Assembly: GCA_003265685.1 (NCBI GenBank)
Contig: KZ836119.1
Span: 1 to 56,815, forward strand
From: Piscinibacter caeni
Lineage (GTDB): Bacteria > Pseudomonadota > Gammaproteobacteria > Burkholderiales > Burkholderiaceae_C
Length of the DNA stretch: 56,815 bases
Direction of reading: 5' to 3'
The notes beneath the pieces are model-generated. The model was not told where the DNA came from. It did not search any database and saw only the letters and a program-made list of their open reading frames with translations. Every line of letters begins with the position of its first letter. The stretch's first letter is position 1. A program made the position numbers and the translations under genes. Below are positions 1 to 8,881 of the stretch, in pieces.

Positions 1-2427
1 CTGCGCGAGGCGGCGCTCGGTGCGCAGCATCCCGACGTGGGCGCAAGCCTGACCGCGGTGGCCGGGGCGCTCGGCCGCCTGCGCCGGCATGCCGAGGCGC
101 TCGAGGCGGCCGAACGCGCGGTCGCCCTCCTGCAGGCCGCGCCGGGCGCGAGCCCGGGCCGGCTGGTCAATGCGCTCACGATGCAGGCCGCGCTGCTGCG
201 CCAGCTCGGCCGCTACCCCGAGGCGCTGGAGGCCTACGGCCGCGCCATCGGCACGGCCGAGACACGCCTGGGCGCCGACAGTCCGCTGCTGGTCGGCCCG
301 CTGCGCCTGCTCGCCTCGCTGCAGCGCGAGCTGGGCCGGCCCGAGCAGGTGCTGCCGCTCTACGAACGCGCGCTGGCCATCCTCGAGAAGCAGCCTCGGC
401 CGGACAGCGCCGAGCTCGCCATCGTGCTGCGCCAGATCGGCAGCACGCACCGCCGTGCCGGGCGAGAGGAACAGGCCCTGCCCTACCTGGAGCGCGCGCT
501 GGCGCTGCAGGAGCAGCGCCTCGGGCCGCAGCACCCCTCGCTGCTCGACACCGTGGTCGACCTCGGCCTCGCGCAGCAGCGCCTCGGCCGGCTCGACGCG
601 GCGCAGGCACAGAAGCAGCGCGCCGCCGCAGGCGTCGACACGCTGCTGGCAGCAGGCCGCACCGACATCGCCGACCTGCTGCACGACCTGGCGCTGCTGG
701 CCGGCCGGCTCGGCGATGCGCCGCTCGAGCTGCGGCTGCTGCAGCAGGGGCTGGTGCTGACCGAGGCCGACGACCCCGAACTGCAGTGGCGCCTGCACGG
801 CGGCCTGATGCGCGCCAGCCAGGCCGCCGGCCGCACGGACGAGGCGATCGTCTGGGGCAAGCAGGCGGTCGTCGCGCTGCAGGGGCTGCGCGCCGCCGTG
901 GTGCCGCTCGGGCGCGCGGCGCAGGTGCGGTTCGTCGACAGCCCCAAGCGCCAGGTCTACCAGCGCCTGGCCGAGCTGCTGATCGGCGCCGGCCGCCTGC
1001 CCGAGGCGCAGCAGGCGCTGCAGCTGCTCAAGGAGGACGAACTCGACGAAGGCGCGCTGCGCGGCGCGCCGGCGCCCGGCACGGCACTGCCGCTGACCGG
1101 GCTCGAGCAGGAGCGCTTCGGCAGCTTCTACACGCTGCGCGAGCAGCAACTCGTGCTCTACCGCGAGCGCCGCACGCTCGAGCAGCAGCGCCGCGCCGGC
1201 GGCCTGTCCGCCTCGGGGGCGGCGCGCCTGGCCGAGATCGAGCGGCAGGCGCTGCCGCAGATCGTCGCCGCGCTGCAGCGTTTCTTCGCCACGCTGCAGC
1301 CGCAGCTCGACCAGGCCCAGCGCGCCGGCGCCGAGCGGCGCGACGTGCGTCTCACCGAGACGCTGCTGCGCCGCGCGGTGATCGCCGCATCGCAGCGCCC
1401 GGGCGACGGCGCAGTCGCGCTGCAGTACCTGGTGGGGGAGGACCGGCTGTCGATCCTGCTGACCGTGCCGGACGGCCCGCCGCTGGCACGCCAGGTCGCC
1501 ATCGACGCCGCGTCGCTGCGCCGCCAGGTGGCAGCCTTCACGCTGCTGCTGAAGAACCCGGCCAGCGACCCGGCGCGTGTGCGCGCGGCGGCGCAGGCGC
1601 TGCACGCGCTGCTGATCGCGCCGGTGCGCTCCGACCTGCAGGCCGCCGGTGCGCGCACGCTGATGCTCTCGCTGACCGACGTGCTGCGCTACCTGCCCTT
1701 CGCCGCGCTGCACGACGGCCGGCGCTGGCTGCTGCAGGACCATGCGCTGGCGCTGTTCAACGAGGCCGGCGGCCAGACCTTCGACACCCGCGAGGCGGCA
1801 CGCTGGCACGTGGCCGGCATGGGCCTGAGCCAGCCGGTGGACGAGTTGCGCGCGCTGCCGGCGGTGCCGGAGGAACTGGCCGCGGTGGTGGGCCAGCTCG
1901 GCGGGCGCAGCTGGCTGGACGCGCGCTTCACGCGCCAGGCCCTGCTCGACGCGCTGGCGGCCGAGTACAACGTGCTGCACCTGGCCAGCCACTTCGTGTT
2001 CCAGGCCGGCGACCCGGCCGCCTCGCGCCTGTACCTGGGCGACCGCAGCCGGCTGACGCTGGCCGACATCACCTCGATGGACCTGCGCTTCGACCGCTTC
2101 GAGCTGGTCACGCTGTCGGCCTGCGACACCGCCCAGGCCGACGGCCGCGATGCCTACGGCCAGGAGATCGAGAGCCTGGGCGCCAAGGCGCAGGCCCAGG
2201 GCGCCCGCGCGGTGCTGGCCACGCTGTGGAAGGTGTCGGACCGCAGCACCGGGGCGCTGATGCGGCAGTTCTACCGCGCGCGCAACGAGGCCGGCACGAA
2301 CAAGGCCGAGGCGCTGCGCCAGGCGCAGCTGGCACTGCTGGAGGGCACGCTGCGGCCCGAGTCCGGCACGCCGTGGACCCATCCGTTCCACTGGGCGCCG
2401 TTCGTGCTGATGGGGGACTGGCGCTGA
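1..2427 (+). CDS. TPR-CHAT domain protein (caspase-like protease), 5' end outside window
   Basis: The reading frame is open from the first base, and its first residues (ALGAQHPDVGASL) are already in the middle of a kinesin-light-chain-type TPR unit, so the true start lies to the left. The N-terminal half is tandem TPR units. The C-terminal ~300 residues form a CHAT (Caspase HetF Associated with TPRs) domain. The predicted catalytic dyad is intact: the His of LHLASHF is encoded at 1990-1992 and the Cys of LSACDTA at 2122-2124. The domain ends with the usual HPFHWAPFVLMGDW motif. CHAT proteins are cysteine proteases activated by a partner or a bound ligand, for example the Craspase TPR-CHAT. 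Next downstream on the same strand is a TIR-nSTAND protein, which suggests a conflict or defence role, but the 319-nt gap makes co-transcription uncertain. Family assignment is firm; the target is unknown. Confidence 0.9.
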   Translation: MREAALGAQHPDVGASLTAVAGALGRLRRHAEALEAAERAVALLQAAPGASPGRLVNALTMQAALLRQLGRYPEALEAYGRAIGTAETRLGADSPLLVGPLRLLASLQRELGRPEQVLPLYERALAILEKQPRPDSAELAIVLRQIGSTHRRAGREEQALPYLERALALQEQRLGPQHPSLLDTVVDLGLAQQRLGRLDAAQAQKQRAAAGVDTLLAAGRTDIADLLHDLALLAGRLGDAPLELRLLQQGLVLTEADDPELQWRLHGGLMRASQAAGRTDEAIVWGKQAVVALQGLRAAVVPLGRAAQVRFVDSPKRQVYQRLAELLIGAGRLPEAQQALQLLKEDELDEGALRGAPAPGTALPLTGLEQERFGSFYTLREQQLVLYRERRTLEQQRRAGGLSASGAARLAEIERQALPQIVAALQRFFATLQPQLDQAQRAGAERRDVRLTETLLRRAVIAASQRPGDGAVALQYLVGEDRLSILLTVPDGPPLARQVAIDAASLRRQVAAFTLLLKNPASDPARVRAAAQALHALLIAPVRSDLQAAGARTLMLSLTDVLRYLPFAALHDGRRWLLQDHALALFNEAGGQTFDTREAARWHVAGMGLSQPVDELRALPAVPEELAAVVGQLGGRSWLDARFTRQALLDALAAEYNVLHLASHFVFQAGDPAASRLYLGDRSRLTLADITSMDLRFDRFELVTLSACDTAQADGRDAYGQEIESLGAKAQAQGARAVLATLWKVSDRSTGALMRQFYRARNEAGTNKAEALRQAQLALLEGTLRPESGTPWTHPFHWAPFVLMGDWR

Positions 2428-2746
2428 CCCCAGTTGTCATTCAGCGGCGGCGGATGTGGGTCGGTATTCGACCCGTTCGAGGCATCCGAGTACCTGGATC
2501 GCCTGCGGCAAAACAGTCGCACGGCCATACAGCCGGACCGCCACTCGGGCGCCCCACTCAGTGTGTTCGCGATCGCCCGGAACGCTGTCCTCGATCAGCT
2601 TGGGATGTCTGTCCTCGATCAGCGGAGTACGCAGGCGGCCCCGAGCGGCGCCAAGGTCTCAGCCGCGAAACAGAGGCTCTCCAACCGCCTTCGTGGGATG
2701 TCGCGCCACGGTATCGCGTGCGAACATTTCCCCAGGGAGGATACGT
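2428..2746. other. Intergenic region between the CHAT and TIR-nSTAND genes
   Basis: No credible gene is seen. The frame of the next gene stays open through most of this stretch, but the translation there resembles no domain and has no ribosome binding site. A 15-bp direct repeat, CTGTCCTCGATCAGC, occurs at 2585-2599 and 2609-2623, so start-to-start spacing is 24 bp. AGGGAGG at 2734-2740 is the ribosome binding site of the next gene. Promoter elements could not be assigned with confidence. Confidence 0.5.
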
Positions 2747-5536
2747 GTGGCCGGACCGCTGGATCAACATGTCTTTCTCAGCTACAGCCGTGCAGACATT
2801 CAAGCCTGCCGAGTCTTCCAAGGCGAACTCGAGCGAGCATCGCTAAAGGTCTTTCGAGACGAGGACCGAATCCGCGCCGGTGACCGCTGGGTGGCGCGCC
2901 TCGAAGATGCGCTGGCCAACTGCATGGCTTTCGTCGTCCTGGTCGGGCGCGACGGCATCGGGCAATGGGTCGGCGTGGAAGTCCATTACGCGCTGAAGCG
3001 CCATCTGTCGCCGGCGCTCGAAGACCGGCTGCCGATCTTCCCCGTGCTCCTTCCTGGAAGCGAGCCCGAACGGCTGCCGCCGCTCCTCAGCCTGATCCAG
3101 GCGACGCGCTGGGTGCCCGGAGAAGAAGTCCCGCCGACTCTCGTCGAATCGATCCATACACGCGCGTCCATGCTGGAACCGCCGCCAGCCTTCGAGGGCT
3201 GCCCCTACATCGGCCTGGACGCATTCGATGCCAAGCGAGCCAACCTGTTCTTCGGCCGACGCCAAGAGACCTTGGAGGCACTGGCCTGCCTGGGCGATCA
3301 GACGGGAACGTCACCCGACGTCGTTCGGAGCGCCGCAGGCAAGTACGTGCGCTGGCTGCAGGTCGAGGGCAACAGCGGGGCGGGGAAATCGTCCCTGGTC
3401 CATGCAGGCGTGCTGCCCATGATCGAAAGCGGCGCACTGTGGGCCAGCACCGGGTACGAGCACTGGCGGGTGCTCGGCAGCATGACCCCTGGCAGCGATC
3501 CAGTCGGCCGGCTGGCCGACATCCTCGAACAGTCCCTCCTTGAGGACGCTGCGCAGAGGGATCTGACTGCAAGGCGGCGCAGGCTGGTCGAGGACAACAG
3601 CCACCTTGCAGCAGTGCTGCGGAACTACCGCGAACCGGATACTGCCTGCCTACTCGTCGTCGATCAGTTCGAAGAAATCTTCACGCTGGCCGACCCGGAT
3701 TCGCGTCGCCAGTTCGATGCCTTCATCGCCAATGCGCTGGGCGACGCCGACTGCCCGTTCTTCCTGATCACCACCGTACGTGCCGACTTCCTCGAACATT
3801 TCGACCGACTCCCGCAGCTACAGCGCCACTACAACCGAAGCTGCAAGCGCTACTTCCTGCCGCCCATCTCGGAACAGGGACTGCGCGAAGTGATCGAGCA
3901 GCCGGCGCGGTTGGCGGATCTGGACGTGCGCGAAGTTTCGGCGGTCATTCTCGAGGACGCGCGCGCCGAACCCGGCGCGCTGCCGCTTGTGGAGAACGCG
4001 CTCTACTGTCTATGGAGCCAGCGCGTCGGCCGCAGCCTCAGCGCCGAGCAGTACCGCGCCTCGAACGGAATCGCGGGGATGCTTGCTGATCAGGCCGATA
4101 CGCTCCTGGCGCAGATCGAAGACGAGGTGCCACGAGGCCGTCACGACGCACTGGAGTTGCTGCTGGCGCTCACGCGGGCGGGTGAGGGCGGCCGGCATTC
4201 GAGGCGCCGCCTCACCCGGCTGGAGGCGGTGACCATTGCAGGAGCGGGCAACGCTGACCGCGGCGAGCAAATCGTGGGACGACTGTCGGGTGAACGCCGC
4301 AAAGAAGACGGAGTCGGTTCGCGTCGAGCCGGCGCCGGTCCGCTGCGCCTGATCACCGTGACGATGGAGGCGGGGCAGCCGCGTGTCGACCTGATCCATG
4401 AGACTCTGGTTCGGGCCCGGGGCCAGGGTGCCGACGGCAAGCCCAGGCCTTACTGGCCGACGCTCTACGAGTACGTCGAAGCGAATCGCGATCGCGACAT
4501 CCGCCGGCAGCAGTTGACGCTGGTCTCCGACACCTGGGACCACGCACGCGGACTGAACCGTCTTCTGCAGCTCGCGTATCTCGACGTCTTCAAGTACCGG
4601 GGGCTGCGTGTCCTGCCAGACTCGCCTGAGGGGCGCTACCTCAGGGCGAGCAAGTCAGCGCTTCTGGCAGCGACCCTGTTGGTCTTGGTCCTGGCGGCGG
4701 TGGTCGTCGAGGCCTTCTACTGGACCCGGGTGAACGACCTGCCGGTGGAGGCGATGGTCACGCTCGAGCGGTTCAGGCTCGGATACGAGCCCGTGCCGAC
4801 GATGAAGGAGATCCCTCCGGGAACGGTGACGCTGGGGGAACACGACGCGGCGTTCATCGCCGGGCTCCCGGAGCCGCGCCGGCAGTTCTTCGGCATCCCG
4901 GGCCGAGCAGCCGTGATCGACAAGCCGTTCGCCATGGGCATCTACGAGGTCACCTATGACGAGTTCGACTTCTACGTCTGGGATCGGCAGCGCGCGCAGG
5001 CGACCGACGTGAAGTATCCGGCGACGGCCAAGGGCGGACGCGGGAGGCAGCCGGTGGTCCAGGTGACCTGGGCGGAAGCCAGCCGCTACGCCGTTTGGCT
5101 TGGAGGTCGCCGAAACACCGAGTGCCGCTTGCCGACCGAAGCGGAGTGGGAACATGCCGCCCGAGCCGGCACATCGAGCGCGTTCTGGTGGGGCGATACG
5201 CCGGTACCGAACCGCGCCAACTGCTTCAAGTGCGGGGGGCGGGCGGATCCGGAGAAGTCGATGCCGATTGGGAGCTTCGACGCCAATCAGTTCGGTCTGC
5301 ATGACATGCTGGGCAACGTCTGGGAGTGGACCTGCTCCGAGTGGAAGCCCGAGTTCGGCGATCAACTGCACGAGCAAGAGTGCGCGGCGATGAGCGGAGG
5401 GGCTCTGCATACGGCCCGCGGTGGATCGTACGGGTTTGACCCCGACGATTCCCGAGCGTCGTCGCGCCGCGGCTTTGCGGCGACGGACCACAGGCCCAAC
5501 ATCGGGTTCCGGGTGCTGTGCCGAGACAAACGCTGA
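2747..5536 (+). CDS. TIR-nSTAND1-TM-FGE/lectin-fold protein (predicted immune STAND ATPase)
   Basis: Starting at GTG 2747, six bases after AGGGAGG, gives 929 residues beginning directly at the TIR domain. Residues ~8-140 are TIR: FLSYSRAD, then QWVGVE with Glu78 at the NADase glutamate position. Residues ~165-600 are a STAND ATPase of the nSTAND1 type: GLDAF...LFFGRRQE, Walker A GNSGAGKS at ~208-215, Walker B LLVVDQFEEIF with Asp ~306, and LIHETLVR near its end. One membrane helix lies at ~639-660. Residues ~685-929 are an FGE-sulfatase/C-type-lectin-like domain (MGIYEVTYDEF, LPTEAEWEHAAR, LGNVWEW, GFRVL). Between RGGSYGF and GFRVL there are no cysteines, so the catalytic Cys pair of true formylglycine-generating enzymes is missing and a binding or sensing role is more likely. 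Inferred mechanism: ligand binding triggers oligomerisation and TIR NAD+ cleavage. The gene looks less GC-extreme than its neighbours, consistent with transfer. Confidence 0.9.
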   Translation: MAGPLDQHVFLSYSRADIQACRVFQGELERASLKVFRDEDRIRAGDRWVARLEDALANCMAFVVLVGRDGIGQWVGVEVHYALKRHLSPALEDRLPIFPVLLPGSEPERLPPLLSLIQATRWVPGEEVPPTLVESIHTRASMLEPPPAFEGCPYIGLDAFDAKRANLFFGRRQETLEALACLGDQTGTSPDVVRSAAGKYVRWLQVEGNSGAGKSSLVHAGVLPMIESGALWASTGYEHWRVLGSMTPGSDPVGRLADILEQSLLEDAAQRDLTARRRRLVEDNSHLAAVLRNYREPDTACLLVVDQFEEIFTLADPDSRRQFDAFIANALGDADCPFFLITTVRADFLEHFDRLPQLQRHYNRSCKRYFLPPISEQGLREVIEQPARLADLDVREVSAVILEDARAEPGALPLVENALYCLWSQRVGRSLSAEQYRASNGIAGMLADQADTLLAQIEDEVPRGRHDALELLLALTRAGEGGRHSRRRLTRLEAVTIAGAGNADRGEQIVGRLSGERRKEDGVGSRRAGAGPLRLITVTMEAGQPRVDLIHETLVRARGQGADGKPRPYWPTLYEYVEANRDRDIRRQQLTLVSDTWDHARGLNRLLQLAYLDVFKYRGLRVLPDSPEGRYLRASKSALLAATLLVLVLAAVVVEAFYWTRVNDLPVEAMVTLERFRLGYEPVPTMKEIPPGTVTLGEHDAAFIAGLPEPRRQFFGIPGRAAVIDKPFAMGIYEVTYDEFDFYVWDRQRAQATDVKYPATAKGGRGRQPVVQVTWAEASRYAVWLGGRRNTECRLPTEAEWEHAARAGTSSAFWWGDTPVPNRANCFKCGGRADPEKSMPIGSFDANQFGLHDMLGNVWEWTCSEWKPEFGDQLHEQECAAMSGGALHTARGGSYGFDPDDSRASSRRGFAATDHRPNIGFRVLCRDKR

Positions 5537-5840
5537 ACAATCTGCGTGCTGCCGTCGGCTGCGCCACCCTGAGCGACAGCAACTGGCCCGATCCGGCGCG
5601 ACGAAAGTCGACTGTCCAGCCTCGTCAACTTTGAGACGGCTTACCGGGGTCGACTTCGACGGTTCGACGGGCAAATCCCGACCCACAGCGGTCCGGTGCC
5701 ATGGCCGGAAGCGGTCATCCGCGCTCATCCCCCTTGTGCCTGCTTCATGACGCACATCACCGCAGCCACGGGCTCCTGCATGAGCGCTGCGTTGCCGAGG
5801 CCACGAGCGTGTGACCAGAGATATCATGCGTGGCGATGCC
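5537..5840. other. Intergenic region between convergent genes, no gene seen
   Basis: This 304-bp stretch separates the convergent ends of the TIR-nSTAND gene and the minus-strand AhpD-like gene. I see no coding pattern or RNA gene. It holds an 8-bp inverted repeat (AAGTCGAC at 5605-5612 and GTCGACTT at 5649-5656) and a tandem 8-mer TTCGACGG at 5655-5662 and 5663-5670. No T-tract follows, so a terminator call would be weak. Confidence 0.45.
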
Positions 5841-6446
5841 TCATGGCAACGAAACCGTCGGCCGGTGGTCGATCTCGCGCCCAACGCCGAGCAGTTGGCG
5901 CAGCTTCGGAGGGAGCTCCAGGAACGGCGCATCGGGTACAACGCCGAGCGCATCGAGCAGCTTCGTGAAGAAGGCGCGCGCGGCCGCGACGGCGGCCACG
6001 TCGAAGACCTCGGCATCGGAGAGACCGGCGGCGCGCAGCGCGTCGACATCGGATTGGGTCACCGATGCGGCGTCCCTGGCCACCTGCCGGGCGAAGCGCA
6101 GCATCGCTCGTTCGGCGTCATCGAGCCCTTCGACCGACCGCTCGGCGGCGAGCGCGGCAATGTCGTCGTCGCCGAACCATTCCTGCAGCCTGCGGCCGTG
6201 CGCCAGGGTGCAGGCGGAGTGGCGCAGCTCGTGCGCGGCGGCGAAGGTCACCAGCTCGAATCGGCGCGCGTCCATCGGGCGGCGTATCTCGGCCAGCAGT
6301 TGCCCCCAGCGGACCATCGCCTCCGGGCGGTAGCAGAACACGGTCGCGTAGTTGGGCACGTAGCCCCAGGCGGACTGCTGGCGCCGGTACATCGCTTCGA
6401 CGGGGCCATCGGCGTCGCGCGGATCGATCGTTCGGATGAAGGCCAT
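5841..6446 (-). CDS. AhpD-like/carboxymuconolactone decarboxylase-family protein
   Basis: 201 residues from ATG at 6446, which leaves one base after the stop of the upstream oxygenase gene; a longer frame upstream is not conserved-looking. The fold is the alkylhydroperoxidase AhpD/CMD type of peroxidase-related proteins: an all-helical core with AAHELRHSACTLAHGRRL, that is Glu...Cys-x3-His. The first cysteine of the AhpD CxxC pair is not present (HSAC), so a classical disulfide-based peroxidase cycle is doubtful. It is the last gene of a three-gene operon after the CysK-glutaredoxin fusion and the 2-oxoglutarate oxygenase. That context suggests redox or peroxide handling, or a step in a small-molecule pathway. 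The substrate is unknown. Confidence 0.8.
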   Translation of the reverse strand: MAFIRTIDPRDADGPVEAMYRRQQSAWGYVPNYATVFCYRPEAMVRWGQLLAEIRRPMDARRFELVTFAAAHELRHSACTLAHGRRLQEWFGDDDIAALAAERSVEGLDDAERAMLRFARQVARDAASVTQSDVDALRAAGLSDAEVFDVAAVAAARAFFTKLLDALGVVPDAPFLELPPKLRQLLGVGREIDHRPTVSLP

Positions 6447-6447
6447 C

Positions 6448-7386
6448 TCAGTGCTCCCCGGCACGGTAGTGGTGGATCTGGATCTCCTCGCCGAGATCGG
6501 CGTAGTCACCGGCGGCGCGCAGCGCGCGGAACTCCCGCCAGGCAATCGGCCGATAGCGCGCCGGCTGCCGCGTGCCGACGGTCGTCGGCAGCGGCGCGTA
6601 GCAGGCGTCGTACGAGGGATTGAGGAAGAACGGTGCGCTGTAGCGGTCGCGCTCGGCGTGCGTGACCGCGCGGTGCACCGCGGCGCGGTAGCGGTCGTTG
6701 GACCACACCTGCACGATGTCGCCGATGTTCACGACCAGCGCCCCGTCGAGCGGCGCCACGCCGTGCCACGTGCCGTCCCGCCGCACCTCGAGACCCGGCT
6801 GCTCGTCCTGCAGCAGCAGCGTCAGCGCACCCGAGTCGGTGTGCTCGCCGACGCCGAGCGATGCCGCACCGCCGGCCTGCCGCGGTTGCGGTGGATAGTG
6901 GTTCAGTCGCAGGAAGCTCGTATGCGCCGGGCCGAAGTCGCGCAGCACGGCGTCGGGCGCCGCGCCGAGGCCGGCCACGATCGCGCCGAGCAGCCGCGTG
7001 GCGACGGCCTTGCACGCCGCCGAGTAGGCCGCCATCGTCTCGCGCAGCCGCTCGCCGAGTGCGCCGTCCGGCCAGCGCGGTGCGAGTGACCCGCCGTCCG
7101 GCGGGCCGGCGTCGAAGATCTCCTTCCAGTCGCGCCGGTTCTTGGTCAGCTCCTCGTCGTAGTAGCCCCAGGGATTGACGGCGTCGCGCCGCACGCGCCG
7201 TTTCGTCGCCATGGGCTGCGCGAAGAACGCGCGCGCCACCTCGAGCAGCGAACGGCACAGCTGCGGGTCGAGCCCGTGGCCGACGGCATGGAAGAAGCCC
7301 CATTCGCGGCAGGCCGCGTCGAGCGCGCGGCGCGTGGCCGCGCGGTCGGTGTCGCCGATGTCGATGACCGGGATGCGATCGTGCAT
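6448..7386 (-). CDS. 2-oxoglutarate/Fe(II)-dependent oxygenase, isopenicillin-N-synthase family
   Basis: 312 residues from ATG 7386. The N-terminal non-haem dioxygenase part (residues ~1-110, IPVIDIG, WGFFHAVGHG) is followed by the double-stranded beta-helix core. Iron ligands are visible as His182 and Asp184 in GEHTDSGALT and His238 in AAVHRAVTH. The RxS motif that holds the 2-oxoglutarate carboxylate is Arg248-Tyr-Ser250. Length and motif order match soluble cytoplasmic IPNS-like oxygenases that hydroxylate or oxidise small metabolites. The gene starts 7 nt after the stop of the CysK-Grx gene and ends one base before the AhpD-like gene, so all three are almost certainly co-transcribed. The substrate cannot be told from sequence. 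Confidence 0.9.
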   Translation of the reverse strand: MHDRIPVIDIGDTDRAATRRALDAACREWGFFHAVGHGLDPQLCRSLLEVARAFFAQPMATKRRVRRDAVNPWGYYDEELTKNRRDWKEIFDAGPPDGGSLAPRWPDGALGERLRETMAAYSAACKAVATRLLGAIVAGLGAAPDAVLRDFGPAHTSFLRLNHYPPQPRQAGGAASLGVGEHTDSGALTLLLQDEQPGLEVRRDGTWHGVAPLDGALVVNIGDIVQVWSNDRYRAAVHRAVTHAERDRYSAPFFLNPSYDACYAPLPTTVGTRQPARYRPIAWREFRALRAAGDYADLGEEIQIHHYRAGEH

Positions 7387-7393
7387 GGCGGCC

Positions 7394-8881
7394 TCAGGCG
7401 GCGTGGCGCGGATGCAGCCAGCGCGGCAGCAGGCTGTACGGATCCAGTCGCACATCGGCGTCGTGCACGACGTTCGCGGCGGCGAGCCGGCGCTGCAGTT
7501 CGCCGCTGCGCATCGCGTCGAACAGGTCGGTGCAGCCGCCGATGTGGCGGCCCCCGATCCAGATCTGCGGCATGGTCGGTGCGCCGGTGCGCTGCTTCAG
7601 CGCCTGCCGGACCTTGACGCCGAACTCGTCGGCCTGGAAGCCGACCGCGTCGACGTCGATGCTCCGGAACGCGACCCCCAGCCGCGCGAACAGCTTGCGC
7701 ACCGCCCAGCAGAACTCGCACCACTCCAGCGCGAACATCACGACCGGCTCGTCGCGCGCGGCCGCGTCGACGAAGGCCTCGGCGGCGGCGTCGACCGGCT
7801 CGCCGGCGGGCGTCGGCGGCGCCACGGGCGTCGTCGTCGTGTCGAAGCGATAGCCCGGGGTGGAGCGCGACAGCGCCAGCTCCGCCTCGTCCATGTCGTC
7901 GGCGATGTGCTCGAACAACGGCGTCGACAGGTAGCGCTCGCCGGTGTCCGGCAGCATGCAGACGATGTGCGCGCCCGGCGGGCTGCGCCGCGCGACATCG
8001 AGCGCCGCCGCGAGCGTGGCGCCACTCGACGTGCCGGCGAAGATGCCTTCGTCGGTGGCCAGCGCGCGCGCCAGCCGCAGCGCCTCCTGCCCCGGCACGG
8101 GCACCACCTCGTCGACGAGGCCTTCCGTGCGCGCCTGCTCGGCCAGCCGCGAGATGAAGTCGGGGCTCCAGCCCTGCATCAGGTGCGGTCGGAAGTGGGG
8201 GTGGCTGGCACTCGGCCGTCCCGCGGCGTCGCGCGGCTGCGCCAGTCCGCCACCCATCAGCGGCGAGTTGTCCGGCTCGGCCGCGACGATGCGGATGCGC
8301 GGATCGGCCGCCTTCAGGCCGCGCGCGACGCCGAGCAGCGTGCCGCCGGTGCCGAAGCCGCTGACGAAGGCATGCAGCGGCTCGCCGGCGAAGTCGTCGA
8401 GGATCTCGCGTGCCGTCGTCCGCGTGTGGACTTCCGCGTTGGCCTCGTTGTCGAACTGCCGGCACAGGAACCAGCCGTGCTGCTCGGCGAGTTCCACCGC
8501 CTTGTTCAGCATGCCGGTGCCCTTCTCCGCGGCCGGCGTCAGCACCACCCTGGCGCCGAGGAAGCGCAGCAGCCGGCGCCGCTCGAGGCTGAAGCTCTCG
8601 GCCATCGTCACGACGAGCGGGTAGCCCTTCTGTGCGCACACCATCGCCAGGCCGATGCCGGTGTTGCCGCTGGTCGCCTCGATCACGGTCTGGCCGGGCC
8701 GCAGCGCCCCGGAGCGCTCGGCGTCCTCGATCACGGCGCGGGCCATGCGGTCCTTCACCGAGCCGAGCGGATTGAACGATTCGACCTTCACCCAGACCGT
8801 CGCGTGGTCGGGCGCGAGCCGGTTCAGCCGCACGAGCGGGGTGCGGCCGATGGTGTCGAGGATGTTGTCGTGGCGCGCCAT
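7394..8881 (-). CDS. Cysteine synthase-like PLP enzyme fused to glutaredoxin
   Basis: 495 residues from ATG 8881, with AGGAGG just upstream on this strand. Residues ~1-320 are a CysK/CBS-type fold II PLP enzyme: Lys43 in SVKDR binds PLP, SGNTG contacts the substrate carboxylate, GFGTGGT binds the phosphate and AGTSSGA lies near the end. Residues ~375-470 are a glutaredoxin-like domain with a dithiol CEFC at 388-391, the cis-proline motif TMPQ and GGCTDL. A free-standing CysK is ~310 residues, so the extra C-terminal domain is the unusual feature. The fusion suggests the enzyme delivers or reduces a thiol or disulfide substrate, or is redox-controlled by its own glutaredoxin. It heads the minus-strand operon that diverges from the SARP regulator. 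True O-acetylserine sulfhydrylase activity is not proven by the motifs. Confidence 0.9.
   Translation of the reverse strand: MARHDNILDTIGRTPLVRLNRLAPDHATVWVKVESFNPLGSVKDRMARAVIEDAERSGALRPGQTVIEATSGNTGIGLAMVCAQKGYPLVVTMAESFSLERRRLLRFLGARVVLTPAAEKGTGMLNKAVELAEQHGWFLCRQFDNEANAEVHTRTTAREILDDFAGEPLHAFVSGFGTGGTLLGVARGLKAADPRIRIVAAEPDNSPLMGGGLAQPRDAAGRPSASHPHFRPHLMQGWSPDFISRLAEQARTEGLVDEVVPVPGQEALRLARALATDEGIFAGTSSGATLAAALDVARRSPPGAHIVCMLPDTGERYLSTPLFEHIADDMDEAELALSRSTPGYRFDTTTTPVAPPTPAGEPVDAAAEAFVDAAARDEPVVMFALEWCEFCWAVRKLFARLGVAFRSIDVDAVGFQADEFGVKVRQALKQRTGAPTMPQIWIGGRHIGGCTDLFDAMRSGELQRRLAAANVVHDADVRLDPYSLLPRWLHPRHAA

Noticed and set aside
4800-5536. Active formylglycine-generating enzyme (sulfatase modifier)
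   Set aside because: The catalytic cysteine pair is not at its normal place, no sulfatase gene is nearby, and the domain is fused to TIR-STAND.
2747-5536. Diversity-generating retroelement target, because of the lectin-like C-terminus
   Set aside because: No reverse transcriptase, template repeat or accessory gene is visible in the window.
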